Shown: positions 1 through 7,923 of the stretch, one piece after another
How the letters are laid out: every line of letters begins with the position of its first letter
Numbering within the stretch: position 1 is the first letter of the stretch
Origin: Desulfobacteraceae bacterium UBA5852
Lineage (GTDB): Bacteria > Desulfobacterota > Desulfobacteria > Desulfobacterales > UBA5852
DNA length: 14,517 nt
Assembly: GCA_002432195.1 (NCBI GenBank)
Contig: DJGG01000096.1
Span: forward strand, 24,846 to 39,362
Reading direction: 5' to 3'
The notes under the pieces: generated by a model
What the model saw: only the letters and a program-made list of their open reading frames with translations
Told to the model about the DNA's origin: nothing
The model's database searches: none
Position numbers and translations under genes: made by a program

Positions 1-172
1 AGGCGGGTTGCGTGCCGCGGGGCGGGCGCGGAACCGGAAGAGGCGGTCACCCCCAAACTGCAACTGGAGAGGGTACGCCCGGCCGCCAATGGCCTTCAGG
101 CTTGGCAAGGGGAGCCGGGCAAGTTGAGGGACCCGACCGTCCGCCGGCACGCTGGGCAAGCGCACGGAGACC
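1..172. other. Upstream flank of mrdA, no gene assigned
   Basis: No complete gene can be called. In many bacteria mreC/mreD precede mrdA, but none of the three forward frames gives the hydrophobic sequence expected of MreD. Forward frame 1 has the most coding-like composition (GC-rich third positions, AT-richer second positions), yet it stays open far into mrdA. Forward frame 2 stops at 125-127. Forward frame 3 stops at 174-176, overlapping the mrdA GTG in a GTGA arrangement. The stretch is either the hydrophilic tail of a gene cut by the window edge or an intergenic region. Confidence 0.3.
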
Positions 173-2023
173 GTGAGCAAGTATCTCAAATCCATCGACA
201 GCGACTGGTTCCGCCGCCGGCTGACCGCGCAACTGATCTGCGTGGCCTTGGGGGTTCTGGCGCTTCTGCTGCGTCTCTTCTATCTCCAGGTGGTCCGGGG
301 ACCGGAGTTCCGCAAGTTGTCCCTCAACAACAGCATCCGGCTCCAGGCCGTCGATGCCCCCCGGGGTCTGATCATGGACCGCCACGGGGAACTGCTCGTG
401 GACAACCGCCCATCCTTCGACCTGAACATCAGCCCCAAGGACGCCCAGCCCATCAAGGAAACCGTGCGCCGCCTTTCCATGGCCCTGGAGGCGGAGGACG
501 AGGATTTCATGGCCAAGGTGGCCGACCTGCGCGGAGCGGCGCTCTTGCGGCCCCTGCTCTTGAAGCGCGATATCGGCCGCGATGCCCTGGGTACCGTTGA
601 AACCCGGCGCTACGATTTGCCCGGTATCGATGTCAGCGTCCGCCTGTTGCGGCATTACGTGGATGGAGGCATGGCGGCCCATCTCATCGGCTATCTGGGA
701 GAGATCAACCCCAGCGAGCTTCAGTGCGACATCTTCGCCGGATGCCGCAGCGGAGATCTGATCGGCAAATTCGGCGTGGAAAAATCCTTCGAGCACCTGC
801 TGCGTGGCCAGCGGGGCGGCCGTCAGGTGGAGGTCAACGCCAGCGGCCAGGTGGTGCGGGTGCTGCGGACCGTTCCTGCCCAAAACGGCCACAACGTTTT
901 CCTGACCATCGATGGGCGCCTGCAGCGCCGTGCCGAGGAACTGCTCGCGGGCTTCGCCGGAGCGGCGGTGGCCGTGGATCCCACCACGGGGGACATCCTG
1001 GCCCTGGCCAGCAGCCCGACCTTCGACCAGAACCACTTCATAACCGGTCTGTCCAGGGACCAGTGGAACGCGGTAGTGAACAATCCCTGGCGCCCTCTGG
1101 AGAACAAGGCCCTGCAAGGGGAATACCCTCCGGCCTCCACCTACAAGATTCTCACGGCCTTGGCGGGCCTCGAAGAGAAGGTCATCACGCCCCAGGAAGT
1201 GCTGTTCTGCCCGGGGCACTATCGTTTCGGCAATCGCGATTACCGCTGCTGGCGACGCGGCGGACACGGGCAGGTGGATCTCAATAGGGCCATTGCCGAA
1301 TCTTGTGACGTTTACTTCTACCAGGTAGGCCAACGATTGGGCATCGACCGGCTGGCCTTCTACGCCAAAGCCGCCGGGCTGGGCAAACGCACCGGCATCG
1401 ATCTGGATCACGAGAGCAGCGGGTTGGTGCCCACGGCGGACTGGAAGCGGCGGCGCACGGGGATCGCCTGGCAGGAGGGGGAAACCCTGTCCGTGGCCAT
1501 TGGGCAAGGGTTCAACCTCGTGACCCCTCTGCAGATGGCGGTGTTCGCCGCCACCGTGGGCAACGGCGGGGTGCGCTACAGGCCCCAGATCGTGGCCCGT
1601 GTGGTGACACCGGAAGGTGAGGTGGTCCAGGAGCGGCAACCCCAAGTGGCCGGGCGTCTGCCCATCGGCCTGGCCGTGCTGCAGACCGTGCAGCGGGGCA
1701 TGTGGGAAGTGGTCAACGGCGAGCGGGGCACGGCGCGCATCGCCCGACTGAAGGAGGTCGCCATCAGCGGCAAGACCGGGACCGCGCAAGTGGTCAGCCG
1801 CGAAAAGGCCGAGGCCGAGTCCTCCGGAAACGTCCATCATTATAAGGATCACGCCTGGTTCATCGCCTACGCCCCTTCGGAAGCGCCCCGGATTGCCATT
1901 GCCGTCATCGTGGAGCACGGGGAGCATGGCTCCAGTGCAGCGTCTCCGGTGGCCCGGGAAATGGTGCGGACCTACCTGGGTCTGGGCGAGGATCTGAAAA
2001 CCGCCAGCCGGGGCGCGCCCTGA
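173..2023 (+). CDS. mrdA: Penicillin-binding protein 2 (peptidoglycan DD-transpeptidase of the elongasome)
   Basis: Class B penicillin-binding protein, 616 residues, which cross-links peptidoglycan during lateral wall growth with RodA as polymerase partner. It has a short cytoplasmic N-terminus, one membrane anchor at about residues 17-41, then a periplasmic dimerisation region and a transpeptidase domain. The three active-site motifs are visible: STYK with the acyl-acceptor Ser322, SCD at 377-379 (PBP2s commonly carry SxD here), and KTGT at 534-537. The CPG...CW segment at about 343-361 resembles the Cys-containing insert of many PBP2s. The start is GTG at 173. Its ribosome site is weak (GGAG only 3 bases upstream), so the exact start is less certain than the identity. 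rodA follows 31 bases after the stop, so the two are probably co-transcribed. The length is normal for the family and no disruption is seen. Confidence 0.96.
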   Translation: MSKYLKSIDSDWFRRRLTAQLICVALGVLALLLRLFYLQVVRGPEFRKLSLNNSIRLQAVDAPRGLIMDRHGELLVDNRPSFDLNISPKDAQPIKETVRRLSMALEAEDEDFMAKVADLRGAALLRPLLLKRDIGRDALGTVETRRYDLPGIDVSVRLLRHYVDGGMAAHLIGYLGEINPSELQCDIFAGCRSGDLIGKFGVEKSFEHLLRGQRGGRQVEVNASGQVVRVLRTVPAQNGHNVFLTIDGRLQRRAEELLAGFAGAAVAVDPTTGDILALASSPTFDQNHFITGLSRDQWNAVVNNPWRPLENKALQGEYPPASTYKILTALAGLEEKVITPQEVLFCPGHYRFGNRDYRCWRRGGHGQVDLNRAIAESCDVYFYQVGQRLGIDRLAFYAKAAGLGKRTGIDLDHESSGLVPTADWKRRRTGIAWQEGETLSVAIGQGFNLVTPLQMAVFAATVGNGGVRYRPQIVARVVTPEGEVVQERQPQVAGRLPIGLAVLQTVQRGMWEVVNGERGTARIARLKEVAISGKTGTAQVVSREKAEAESSGNVHHYKDHAWFIAYAPSEAPRIAIAVIVEHGEHGSSAASPVAREMVRTYLGLGEDLKTASRGAP

Positions 2024-2054
2024 GGGCCCGTCGCCGGGAAATGGATTGGCAGCG

Positions 2055-3158
2055 ATGTTCGACCGACGGTATCTGCAGAATTTCGACTGGGGCCTGCTGG
2101 CCTTCAGCTTGCTGCTGGGCGGCTTCGGCCTGGTGGCGCTTTACAGCGCCGTGGCCGCGGGAGTGCCCACCCCCCAGAAGGCGCTCTTCACCAGGCAGCT
2201 CATCTGGTTCGGTGTCGGGCTGGTGGTCATGACCGCATGCATGCTCATCAACTACAAGCTGCTGGAGCGTTATGCCCATGTGATCTACATCGGCTGCGTG
2301 GGTCTGTTGGTGTGGGTCATGATCTTCGGAAAATTCGTCGGGGGCTCGCGGCGCTGGCTGGCCCTGGGGCCGTTTTCGCTCCAGCCCTCCGAACTGGCCA
2401 AGGTCGCGGTGATCATCGTGCTGGCGCGTTACTACTCCAAGTTTGTCACTGAACGCGGTTTCACGCTCATGGGGCTGCGCCTGCCGGTGCTCCTGACCCT
2501 GTTGCCGGTGGTCCTGATCCTGCGCCAGCCCGATCTCGGAACCGCCGGCCTGATCGTGCTCATCGCTGCGTCCATGACGCTGTTTGTCAAGATCGAGCGG
2601 CGCAGCCTGCAGCTGATCATCGGTGGCGGCCTGACCACCGTGCCACTGGTATGGTTCTTCCTCAAGGGGTATCAGAAGCAGCGTATCCTGACCTTCATCG
2701 ATCCGGACCGCGATCCCCTCGGTACCGGCTATCACATCATCCAGTCGAAAATCGCCATCGGATCCGGTGCGCTCACGGGCAAGGGTTTTCTGCAGGGCAC
2801 CCAGAACGCCCTCTCCTTCCTGCCCGAGCAGCATACCGACTTCATTTTTTCCGTCCTGGCCGAGGAGTGGGGTTTCGCCGGTTCGGTGCTGCTCATCTTG
2901 ACCTTCATGGTCTTCATCATCTGGGCCCTCAACATCGCCCATGGCTGCCGTGAACCCTTCGGGGTAATCCTTTGCATGGGAGTCACGGCGATGCTATCTT
3001 GGCAGGTGTTCATCAATATCGGCATGGTCATGGGCCTCATGCCCGTGGTGGGCGTACCGCTGCCGTTCATAAGCTACGGGGGCTCTTCGCTGTTAACGAC
3101 CTTTATCGGCGTCGGCATCCTTATGAATGTCAGCATGCGGCGTTTCATGTACGAGTGA
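2055..3158 (+). CDS. rodA: RodA, SEDS-family peptidoglycan glycosyltransferase
   Basis: Integral membrane polymerase of the elongasome that uses lipid II to make glycan strands, working with PBP2 encoded just upstream. The protein is highly hydrophobic with about ten membrane spans. It carries SEDS signatures: QPDLGTAGLIVL in the middle, PEQHTDFIFSVLAEEWGF, and PFISYGGSSLL near the C-terminus. The Asp in PEQHTD is residue 262 when counted from the ATG at 2055, matching to my recollection the numbering of the essential Asp of E. coli RodA. I therefore prefer this ATG (367 residues, protein starting MFDRRYLQNFDW) over the in-frame TTG at 2046, which would add three residues. A GGA at 2043-2045 lies 9 bases upstream. 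Confidence 0.96.
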   Translation: MFDRRYLQNFDWGLLAFSLLLGGFGLVALYSAVAAGVPTPQKALFTRQLIWFGVGLVVMTACMLINYKLLERYAHVIYIGCVGLLVWVMIFGKFVGGSRRWLALGPFSLQPSELAKVAVIIVLARYYSKFVTERGFTLMGLRLPVLLTLLPVVLILRQPDLGTAGLIVLIAASMTLFVKIERRSLQLIIGGGLTTVPLVWFFLKGYQKQRILTFIDPDRDPLGTGYHIIQSKIAIGSGALTGKGFLQGTQNALSFLPEQHTDFIFSVLAEEWGFAGSVLLILTFMVFIIWALNIAHGCREPFGVILCMGVTAMLSWQVFINIGMVMGLMPVVGVPLPFISYGGSSLLTTFIGVGILMNVSMRRFMYE

Positions 3159-3207
3159 TACGGCGGGCGGCACCTGGCGATTCGACAGCCAAGCGGGAGA
3201 AGCGGGG

Positions 3208-3642
3208 ATGAAAAAAAGGACGGAGAAGGACAAGCACACCGATTCCATCACCACCTTTATCGGTGCCGAAACCCGGTTCCAGGGGGACCTGGCCTTTGAG
3301 GGCACGGTCCGACTGGACGGAGTGGTGGAAGGCACCATCCAGGGACCCAAGGGTGTTTTGATCGTGGGCGAGCAGGCGCGGATCAAGGCCGACGTCAATG
3401 TGCGCGTGGCCATCGTCATGGGCGAGGTTACCGGTTCGATCAACGCGCTGGAAAAAATCGAAATCTACCCCCCGGCACGCGTGGCCGGCGACGTGAAGGC
3501 CCCCGCCGTCATCATCGAGTCGGGAGCCGTCCTGAACGGCCGATGCGAGATGCGGGCGCCCGAACCCATGACGACCAAAGCGGGTGAGGCACCCATCGCG
3601 AAAAAGGCCGTGGCGAGTGCCTCGCCCGGCTCAGGGCGTTAA
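3208..3642 (+). CDS. Bactofilin-family cytoskeletal protein
   Basis: Small bactofilin of 144 residues. Bactofilins polymerise without nucleotide into filaments that position wall-synthesis or polar proteins. The basic N-terminal tail (MKKRTEKDKH) leads into the characteristic TTFIGAETRFQGDL segment. Next come repeating beta-helix turns with regularly spaced G/V/I residues (EGTVRLDGVVEGTI, LIVGEQARI, GEVTGSI, ARVAGDV, VIESGAVLNG). An Ala/Pro/Lys-rich disordered tail starts at about residue 115. I chose ATG 3208 because GGGAG at 3195-3199 gives good spacing and the protein then starts with the usual charged tail. An upstream in-frame ATG at 3127 lies inside rodA and would add 27 residues unlike the family. 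It sits 49 bases after rodA, so it is probably the last gene of the rod operon. Confidence 0.92.
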   Translation: MKKRTEKDKHTDSITTFIGAETRFQGDLAFEGTVRLDGVVEGTIQGPKGVLIVGEQARIKADVNVRVAIVMGEVTGSINALEKIEIYPPARVAGDVKAPAVIIESGAVLNGRCEMRAPEPMTTKAGEAPIAKKAVASASPGSGR

Positions 3643-3650
3643 AAAAACTT

Positions 3651-3680
3651 TTGACAATCCGCGATCGCAGGTGCTATAGA
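3651..3680 (+). promoter_or_regulatory. Sigma70-type promoter of the atp operon
   Basis: A perfect -35 box TTGACA (3651-3656) and a -10 box TATAGA (3675-3680) are separated by 18 bases, with an extended -10 TG at 3672-3673. Transcription should start near 3687, about 80 bases before the first atp gene. It lies directly after the bactofilin stop and separates the rod genes from the ATP synthase genes. Confidence 0.8.
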
Positions 3681-3691
3681 CCGCCCGAGCA

Positions 3692-3709
3692 TAAGCCGTG
3701 GCGGGCTTA
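3692..3709 (+). promoter_or_regulatory. Hairpin in the atp operon leader
   Basis: TAAGCC (3692-3697) and GGCTTA (3704-3709) form a 6-bp stem with a 6-base loop just after the expected transcription start. There is no T-tract, so it is not a terminator. It could stabilise the mRNA 5' end, which is inference. Confidence 0.4.
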
Positions 3710-3766
3710 CGTTCCTCCCATCTCTAACATCCCGTTCCGATTGAAATTCTGCAGTGGAGGGCCTTT

Positions 3767-4192
3767 ATGATCAATGTAAATGGTTCGCTCTTCATCCAGA
3801 TTATCAACTTCCTCTTCCTGATCTGGATCCTCAACATCGTCCTTTACCGACCCATACGCAACATCCTGCGGCAACGCCGAGAAAAATTCCAAAGCCTCGA
3901 GCAGAATATCGAAACCTCCACCAGCGATGTGGCGGAAAAGCAGAACACGTACGCTGCAGGAATCAAGGAGGCCCGCGCCAAGGGTCTGTCGGAAAAGGAG
4001 GCCCTCGTGCAGGCGGCCGAGGAAGAGGAAAAGAAGCTCATCGACACCATCAACCGGAATGCCCAGGCGGAACTGGCCGCCGTGCGCGGACGATTGGCGC
4101 AGGAAGAGGCGGAGGTGCGGGAAGCCCTCATGAAGGACGTCGATGTTTTCGCAAGTCAAATCGGTGCAAAGATCTTGGGGAGGGCCGTTTGA
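3767..4192 (+). CDS. atpF': ATP synthase F0 subunit b' (peripheral stalk)
   Basis: First gene of the operon, 141 residues. It has an N-terminal membrane span at about residues 6-27 (SLFIQIINFLFLIWILNIVLY), then the RPIRNILRQR segment common to b-type subunits, then a long charged amphipathic helix rich in E, K, A and Q. This is the architecture of the peripheral stalk that holds F1 stationary against rotation. It has no signal-like extension, unlike the b subunit that follows, so the pair probably forms a b/b' heterodimer. GGAGG at 3756-3760 gives a strong ribosome site. The TGA stop overlaps the atpF ATG by one base, suggesting translational coupling. The b' assignment, rather than b, rests on gene order and the short form. 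Confidence 0.9.
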   Translation: MINVNGSLFIQIINFLFLIWILNIVLYRPIRNILRQRREKFQSLEQNIETSTSDVAEKQNTYAAGIKEARAKGLSEKEALVQAAEEEEKKLIDTINRNAQAELAAVRGRLAQEEAEVREALMKDVDVFASQIGAKILGRAV

Positions 4193-4878
4193 TGAAGATA
4201 CCCGTTCGTAGCGCACGGCGCCGCACCAGCGGTTGGAGCGGGGCGCTGGCCTGTGCCCTGGCCGTGGTACTGATCTGGTCCGTTGGCGCGGCCTGGGCCG
4301 CGTCGGGCGAAGGGCATGGCCAACCGGCCGCGGGTGAAGAGCATGCCCAGCCGGCCGCGGGCCAGGAGGCAGCCGGGCATGCAGGGGCCGAGGGTCACGG
4401 GACAGGTTGGGTCAAAACCGATACCTATCGTGTCCTGAACTTTGCGGTACTCGCCATCGCGCTGGTTTTCCTGTTGCGCAAACCGTTTTCCCAGGCGCTC
4501 AACGGGCGGATAAAGGGCATCCAGGAGCAACTCGCGGATCTGGAGGCCCGCAAGGCCTCGGCCGAAAAGCAGCTGGCGGAATACAACCGGAAGTTCGCCC
4601 TGCTGGACCAGGAAGCCGAAAAATTGATGGCCGATTATCTCAGGCAAGGTCAAGAAGCCAAGGCCCGCATCCTCCAAGAGGCCGAAGCGGCGGCCGATAA
4701 GTTGAAAACCCAGGCCCGCCGGAGCATCGACAATGAAATCAACCGGGCCAAGGAGCGGCTCCAGGCCGAAGTGATCGAAGCGGCGCTCGTGAGAGCCGAA
4801 GAGCTGATTAAGCGCAAGATTACGACCGGCGACCAGGAACAGCTTGTGGACGAATATTTGAAGAAGGTGGTGGCCTAG
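4192..4878 (+). CDS. atpF: ATP synthase F0 subunit b with extended N-terminus
   Basis: Peripheral-stalk subunit of 228 residues, longer than the roughly 156 of E. coli b. The extra length is N-terminal. A basic, signal-peptide-like stretch (RSARRR, hydrophobic core at about 16-37, possible cleavage after AWA at 34-36) is followed by a His/Gly/Ala/Pro/Gln-rich linker at about 39-72. The usual membrane span (about 79-97), a KPFSQALNGRIKGI segment and a long charged coiled coil to the C-terminus come next. Within the linker a 27-bp imperfect tandem duplication encodes HGQPAAGEE and HAQPAAGQE. Start ATG 4192 has GGAGG at 4179-4183 and overlaps the b' stop by one base. Longer upstream readings of this frame run through the b' gene and are not credible. 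Confidence 0.92.
   Translation: MKIPVRSARRRTSGWSGALACALAVVLIWSVGAAWAASGEGHGQPAAGEEHAQPAAGQEAAGHAGAEGHGTGWVKTDTYRVLNFAVLAIALVFLLRKPFSQALNGRIKGIQEQLADLEARKASAEKQLAEYNRKFALLDQEAEKLMADYLRQGQEAKARILQEAEAAADKLKTQARRSIDNEINRAKERLQAEVIEAALVRAEELIKRKITTGDQEQLVDEYLKKVVA
4315..4368 (+). repeat. 27-bp imperfect tandem duplication inside atpF
   Basis: Two adjacent in-frame 27-base units (4315-4341 and 4342-4368) share the core CCGGCCGCGGG and encode two nine-residue repeats of the form H-x-Q-P-A-A-G-x-E in the presumed periplasmic linker of the b subunit. Confidence 0.75.
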
Positions 4879-5429
4879 TGAAAAATCTCGCGATCGCAAG
4901 ACGGTATGCCAAGGCGCTGCTGCTGATCGGCAAGGAGGACGGCCAAGCGGAAACCTACCGTGAGGAATTGGACGGGTTCGCCCGCCTCGTCGCCGATCAG
5001 AGGGACCTTGAAGCCTCGCTCACCAACCCCCTGTTCGAATCCGCGGCACGGCGTCGGGTGCTCGAGAAAATCATCGCCCGGCTGCAGCTGTCCGCTGCGG
5101 TGAAGTCATTTCTGCTGCTGCTCTTCGACAAGAAGCGCTTTGGTTTCCTGGGGAGTGTCAACGAATTCTACCAGAAACTGGCCGATGCCCTCAAAGGGGT
5201 CGAGCAGGCCAGCCTGGTATCGGCCACGGAGCTTTCACCCGAGACCATCGAGAAGATCCGTTCAACCCTGTCCCGGAGGACAGGCAAGGAAATCCTTCTG
5301 GACGTCCGGCAGGATCCCTCGTTGATCGGAGGAATCGTCACCAAGATCGGCGATCTGGTCCTGGATGGAAGTATCAAGACCCAGTTTATCAACATGAGCG
5401 AATCTCTAAGAAGGGGTGAGAGTGCCTAA
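4878..5429 (+). CDS. atpH: ATP synthase F1 subunit delta
   Basis: Subunit delta (OSCP equivalent), 183 residues, which joins the top of the alpha3beta3 ring to the b/b' stalk. The N-terminal helical domain begins with the family-typical start NLAIARRYAKALL. The middle has the SAAVKSFLLLLFDKKR segment, and the C-terminus carries the conserved IGGIVTKIGDLVLDGSIKTQ signature. Translation starts at GTG 4878, whose G is also the last base of the atpF TAG stop. An AAGGTGG-like site lies at 4864-4870. The stop TAA overlaps the atpA ATG by one base. Length is normal. Confidence 0.95.
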   Translation: MKNLAIARRYAKALLLIGKEDGQAETYREELDGFARLVADQRDLEASLTNPLFESAARRRVLEKIIARLQLSAAVKSFLLLLFDKKRFGFLGSVNEFYQKLADALKGVEQASLVSATELSPETIEKIRSTLSRRTGKEILLDVRQDPSLIGGIVTKIGDLVLDGSIKTQFINMSESLRRGESA

Positions 5430-6943
5430 TGGAACTGCGAGCTGAGGAAATAAGCCAGATCATCAAGGATCAGATCAAGGATTACGACAAACAGGTCGAG
5501 CTGAGCGAAACCGGCATCGTGCTGTCGGTGGGTGACGGGATTGCCCGCGTATACGGCCTCGAAAAGGTTATGGCCCTCGAACTGGTTGAGTTTACGGGCG
5601 GAGTCCTCGGACTGGTGCTAAACCTCGAGGAAGACAACGTCGGTGTCGCCATCATGGGTGAAGACATCCATATCAAGGAAGGGGACATCGTCAAGCGCAC
5701 GGGTCGGATCGCTCAGGTTCCCGTTGGGGAGGAAGTCCTTGGCCGGGTGCTGTCCGCCGTGGGCGAGCCCATCGACGGCAAGGGGCCCGTCGACGCCAAA
5801 CATTTCAGCCGTGTGGAAGTCGTGGCGCCGGGCGTCATCGCCCGCAAGAGCGTTCACGAGCCCTGCTATACGGGTCTCAAGGCCGTGGACGCCATGACCC
5901 CGGTGGGTCGCGGGCAGCGCGAACTGATCATCGGTGACCGCCAGATCGGCAAGACGGCTTGCGCCGTGGATGCCATTCTTGCCCAGAAGGACACGGACAT
6001 TTACTGCATCTATGTGGCATGCGGGCAGAAAAAGTCGACCGTCGCCCAAGTGGTGGACGTGCTCGAACGCCAAGGAGCCATGGAATACACCACGGTCATC
6101 GCGGCATGCGCCAGCGATCCGGCCACCCTGCAGTACATCGCCCCCTATGCCGGATGCGCCATGGGAGAATACTTCCGCGACAACGGCAAGCACGCGCTGA
6201 TCATCTACGACGATCTGTCCAAGCAGGCGGCCGCCTATCGCCAGGTGTCACTTCTGCTGCGCCGGCCGCCGGGACGCGAAGCTTACCCCGGCGATATTTT
6301 TTACAACCATTCCCGTCTGCTGGAACGCGCCGCCAAGCTGAGCGATGAATTGGGCGCCGGCTCCCTGACGGCCCTGCCCATCATCGAGACCCAAGCCGGC
6401 GACGTGTCGGCCTACATTCCCACCAACGTGATTTCCATCACCGACGGCCAGATCTACCTGGAACCGAGCTTGTTCTTCGCCGGCGTTCGCCCGGCCATCA
6501 ACGTGGGACTCTCGGTTTCGCGCGTCGGGGGCGCCGCCCAGGTCAAGGCCATGAAACAGGTGGCCGGAACCCTGCGGCTCGACATGGCCCAGTTCCGTGA
6601 ACTGGAGGCCTTCGCCGCTTTCGGCAGCGACCTCGATGCCGCCACCCAGCGCCAACTCACCCGCGGTCAGCGCTTGGTGCAGATCCTCAAGCAGCCCCAG
6701 TATCAACCGCTGGCCATGGAGAAACAGGTCTCCATCCTCTATGCCGGTACACGGGGCTGGCTCGACAAGTACCCGATCGATGTGGTGGCCAAATACGAGG
6801 CAGGTCTTTTCAAATTCATCGAAGACCGCTACCCCCAGATTTTTGCAGGGCTCAAGGAAAAACAGACATTCACCGAGGATATCGAGAAGGTGATGAAAGA
6901 AGCCCTGGCCGCCTACGACGAAGAGTTCAAGGACACCATCTGA
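5429..6943 (+). CDS. atpA: ATP synthase F1 subunit alpha
   Basis: Non-catalytic nucleotide-binding subunit, 504 residues. An N-terminal beta-barrel precedes the P-loop GDRQIGKT at 169-176, the same positions as in E. coli alpha. IIYDDLSKQAAAYRQ and the arginine-finger segment SVSRVGG (Arg365, reaching into the beta catalytic site) follow, with a C-terminal helical domain. ATG 5429 overlaps the atpH stop and has AAGGGGTGAG at 5411-5420. A 56-base gap separates it from atpG; I see no terminator there. Confidence 0.98.
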   Translation: MELRAEEISQIIKDQIKDYDKQVELSETGIVLSVGDGIARVYGLEKVMALELVEFTGGVLGLVLNLEEDNVGVAIMGEDIHIKEGDIVKRTGRIAQVPVGEEVLGRVLSAVGEPIDGKGPVDAKHFSRVEVVAPGVIARKSVHEPCYTGLKAVDAMTPVGRGQRELIIGDRQIGKTACAVDAILAQKDTDIYCIYVACGQKKSTVAQVVDVLERQGAMEYTTVIAACASDPATLQYIAPYAGCAMGEYFRDNGKHALIIYDDLSKQAAAYRQVSLLLRRPPGREAYPGDIFYNHSRLLERAAKLSDELGAGSLTALPIIETQAGDVSAYIPTNVISITDGQIYLEPSLFFAGVRPAINVGLSVSRVGGAAQVKAMKQVAGTLRLDMAQFRELEAFAAFGSDLDAATQRQLTRGQRLVQILKQPQYQPLAMEKQVSILYAGTRGWLDKYPIDVVAKYEAGLFKFIEDRYPQIFAGLKEKQTFTEDIEKVMKEALAAYDEEFKDTI

Positions 6944-6999
6944 GGGAACGCTTCAGGGTGCTACTCCCACGGACGGATAAACCATAAGGGCTAAGGTGT

Positions 7000-7884
7000 A
7001 TGGCGACACTCAAAGAGATTCAACTCAAGATCAGCGGGGTCAAAAAGACCCGGCAGATCACCAAGGCCATGAATATGGTTGCCACGTCGCGCTTGCGCGG
7101 CGCCCAGCAGAACATGGAGCGTTTTCGTCCTTACGCCGCCAAGTTCGCCGAAGTTCTCGGCAGCCTGGCCGGGCGAGCCGGAGAGGGCGCCAGTCTCTTG
7201 TTGGTGCCCCGGGAACCGGTGCGCAAGGTGCATGTCGTGCTGTGCACCTCGGACCGGGGGCTGTGCGGCGGGTTCAATCTGAACCTGATCTCCAAAGCCG
7301 AAGCATTCAAGGCGGAACGGGGTGCGGATACGTCCTTTTCCTTCACGAATTTCGGCAAGAAGGGACGGGACTGGTGCCGCACGGGCGCGATGACCATCGA
7401 CGACCATTACCTGGGGGTCGTCGGCGGGCGCATTCCCTTCAACATCGCGGTCAACGCCGGTCGCAAGCTGGTGGACGGGTTTACCAGCGGGGCTTACGAT
7501 GAAGTCTTCCTGGTCTATTCCCAGTTCGTGAGCATGGCGCGGCAGGAGCCCCGGATCCAGCAGTTGCTGCCGATTCCCAAGATCGAAAGCGCAGTGGCGA
7601 CGGCGGCCGATGCGCCTTGGCAGGCGGAGCACATCTGCGAGCCGAGTGCGACGGAGTTGCTGGCCGATCTGCTGCCTCGCAGCGTGTATGTCCAACTCTA
7701 CAAGGGCCTACTGGAGACCAGCACCAGTGAGCACGCGGCCCGTAGGACCGCCATGGACAACGCAACCAAGGCCTGCAAGGACATGATCGAGAACCTGACA
7801 CTCGTCTATAACAAAGCTCGGCAGGCAGCCATCACGGCGGAGTTGATGGATATCGTCGGCGGCGCCGAGGCTCTCAAGGGTTGA
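7000..7884 (+). CDS. atpG: ATP synthase F1 subunit gamma
   Basis: Central rotor shaft, 294 residues. It shows the conserved N-terminal helix (LKEIQLKISGVKKTRQITKAM) and C-terminal helix (MDNATKACKDMIENLTLVYNKARQAAIT then ELMDIVGGAEAL). These two form the antiparallel coiled coil that rotates inside alpha3beta3. The CTSDRGLCGGFN motif marks the middle Rossmann-like domain. ATG 7000 is preceded by AAGGGCTAAGG. It is 39 bases from atpD. Length is near the family norm and there is no frameshift. Confidence 0.97.
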   Translation: MATLKEIQLKISGVKKTRQITKAMNMVATSRLRGAQQNMERFRPYAAKFAEVLGSLAGRAGEGASLLLVPREPVRKVHVVLCTSDRGLCGGFNLNLISKAEAFKAERGADTSFSFTNFGKKGRDWCRTGAMTIDDHYLGVVGGRIPFNIAVNAGRKLVDGFTSGAYDEVFLVYSQFVSMARQEPRIQQLLPIPKIESAVATAADAPWQAEHICEPSATELLADLLPRSVYVQLYKGLLETSTSEHAARRTAMDNATKACKDMIENLTLVYNKARQAAITAELMDIVGGAEALKG

Positions 7885-7923
7885 AAACCGATTGCGGTGA
7901 AAGGGTATTCCAAGGAGGAATAG

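Noticed and set aside
47..1927. 626-codon open frame on the minus strand opposite mrdA
   Set aside because: It is antisense to a complete, motif-verified PBP2 gene. Its translation is low-complexity (G, H, Q, P rich) with no recognisable domain, as expected from GC codon bias.
3127..3207. Upstream ATG extending the bactofilin by 27 residues
   Set aside because: It lies inside the rodA coding end; the ATG at 3208 has a proper ribosome site and a family-like N-terminus.
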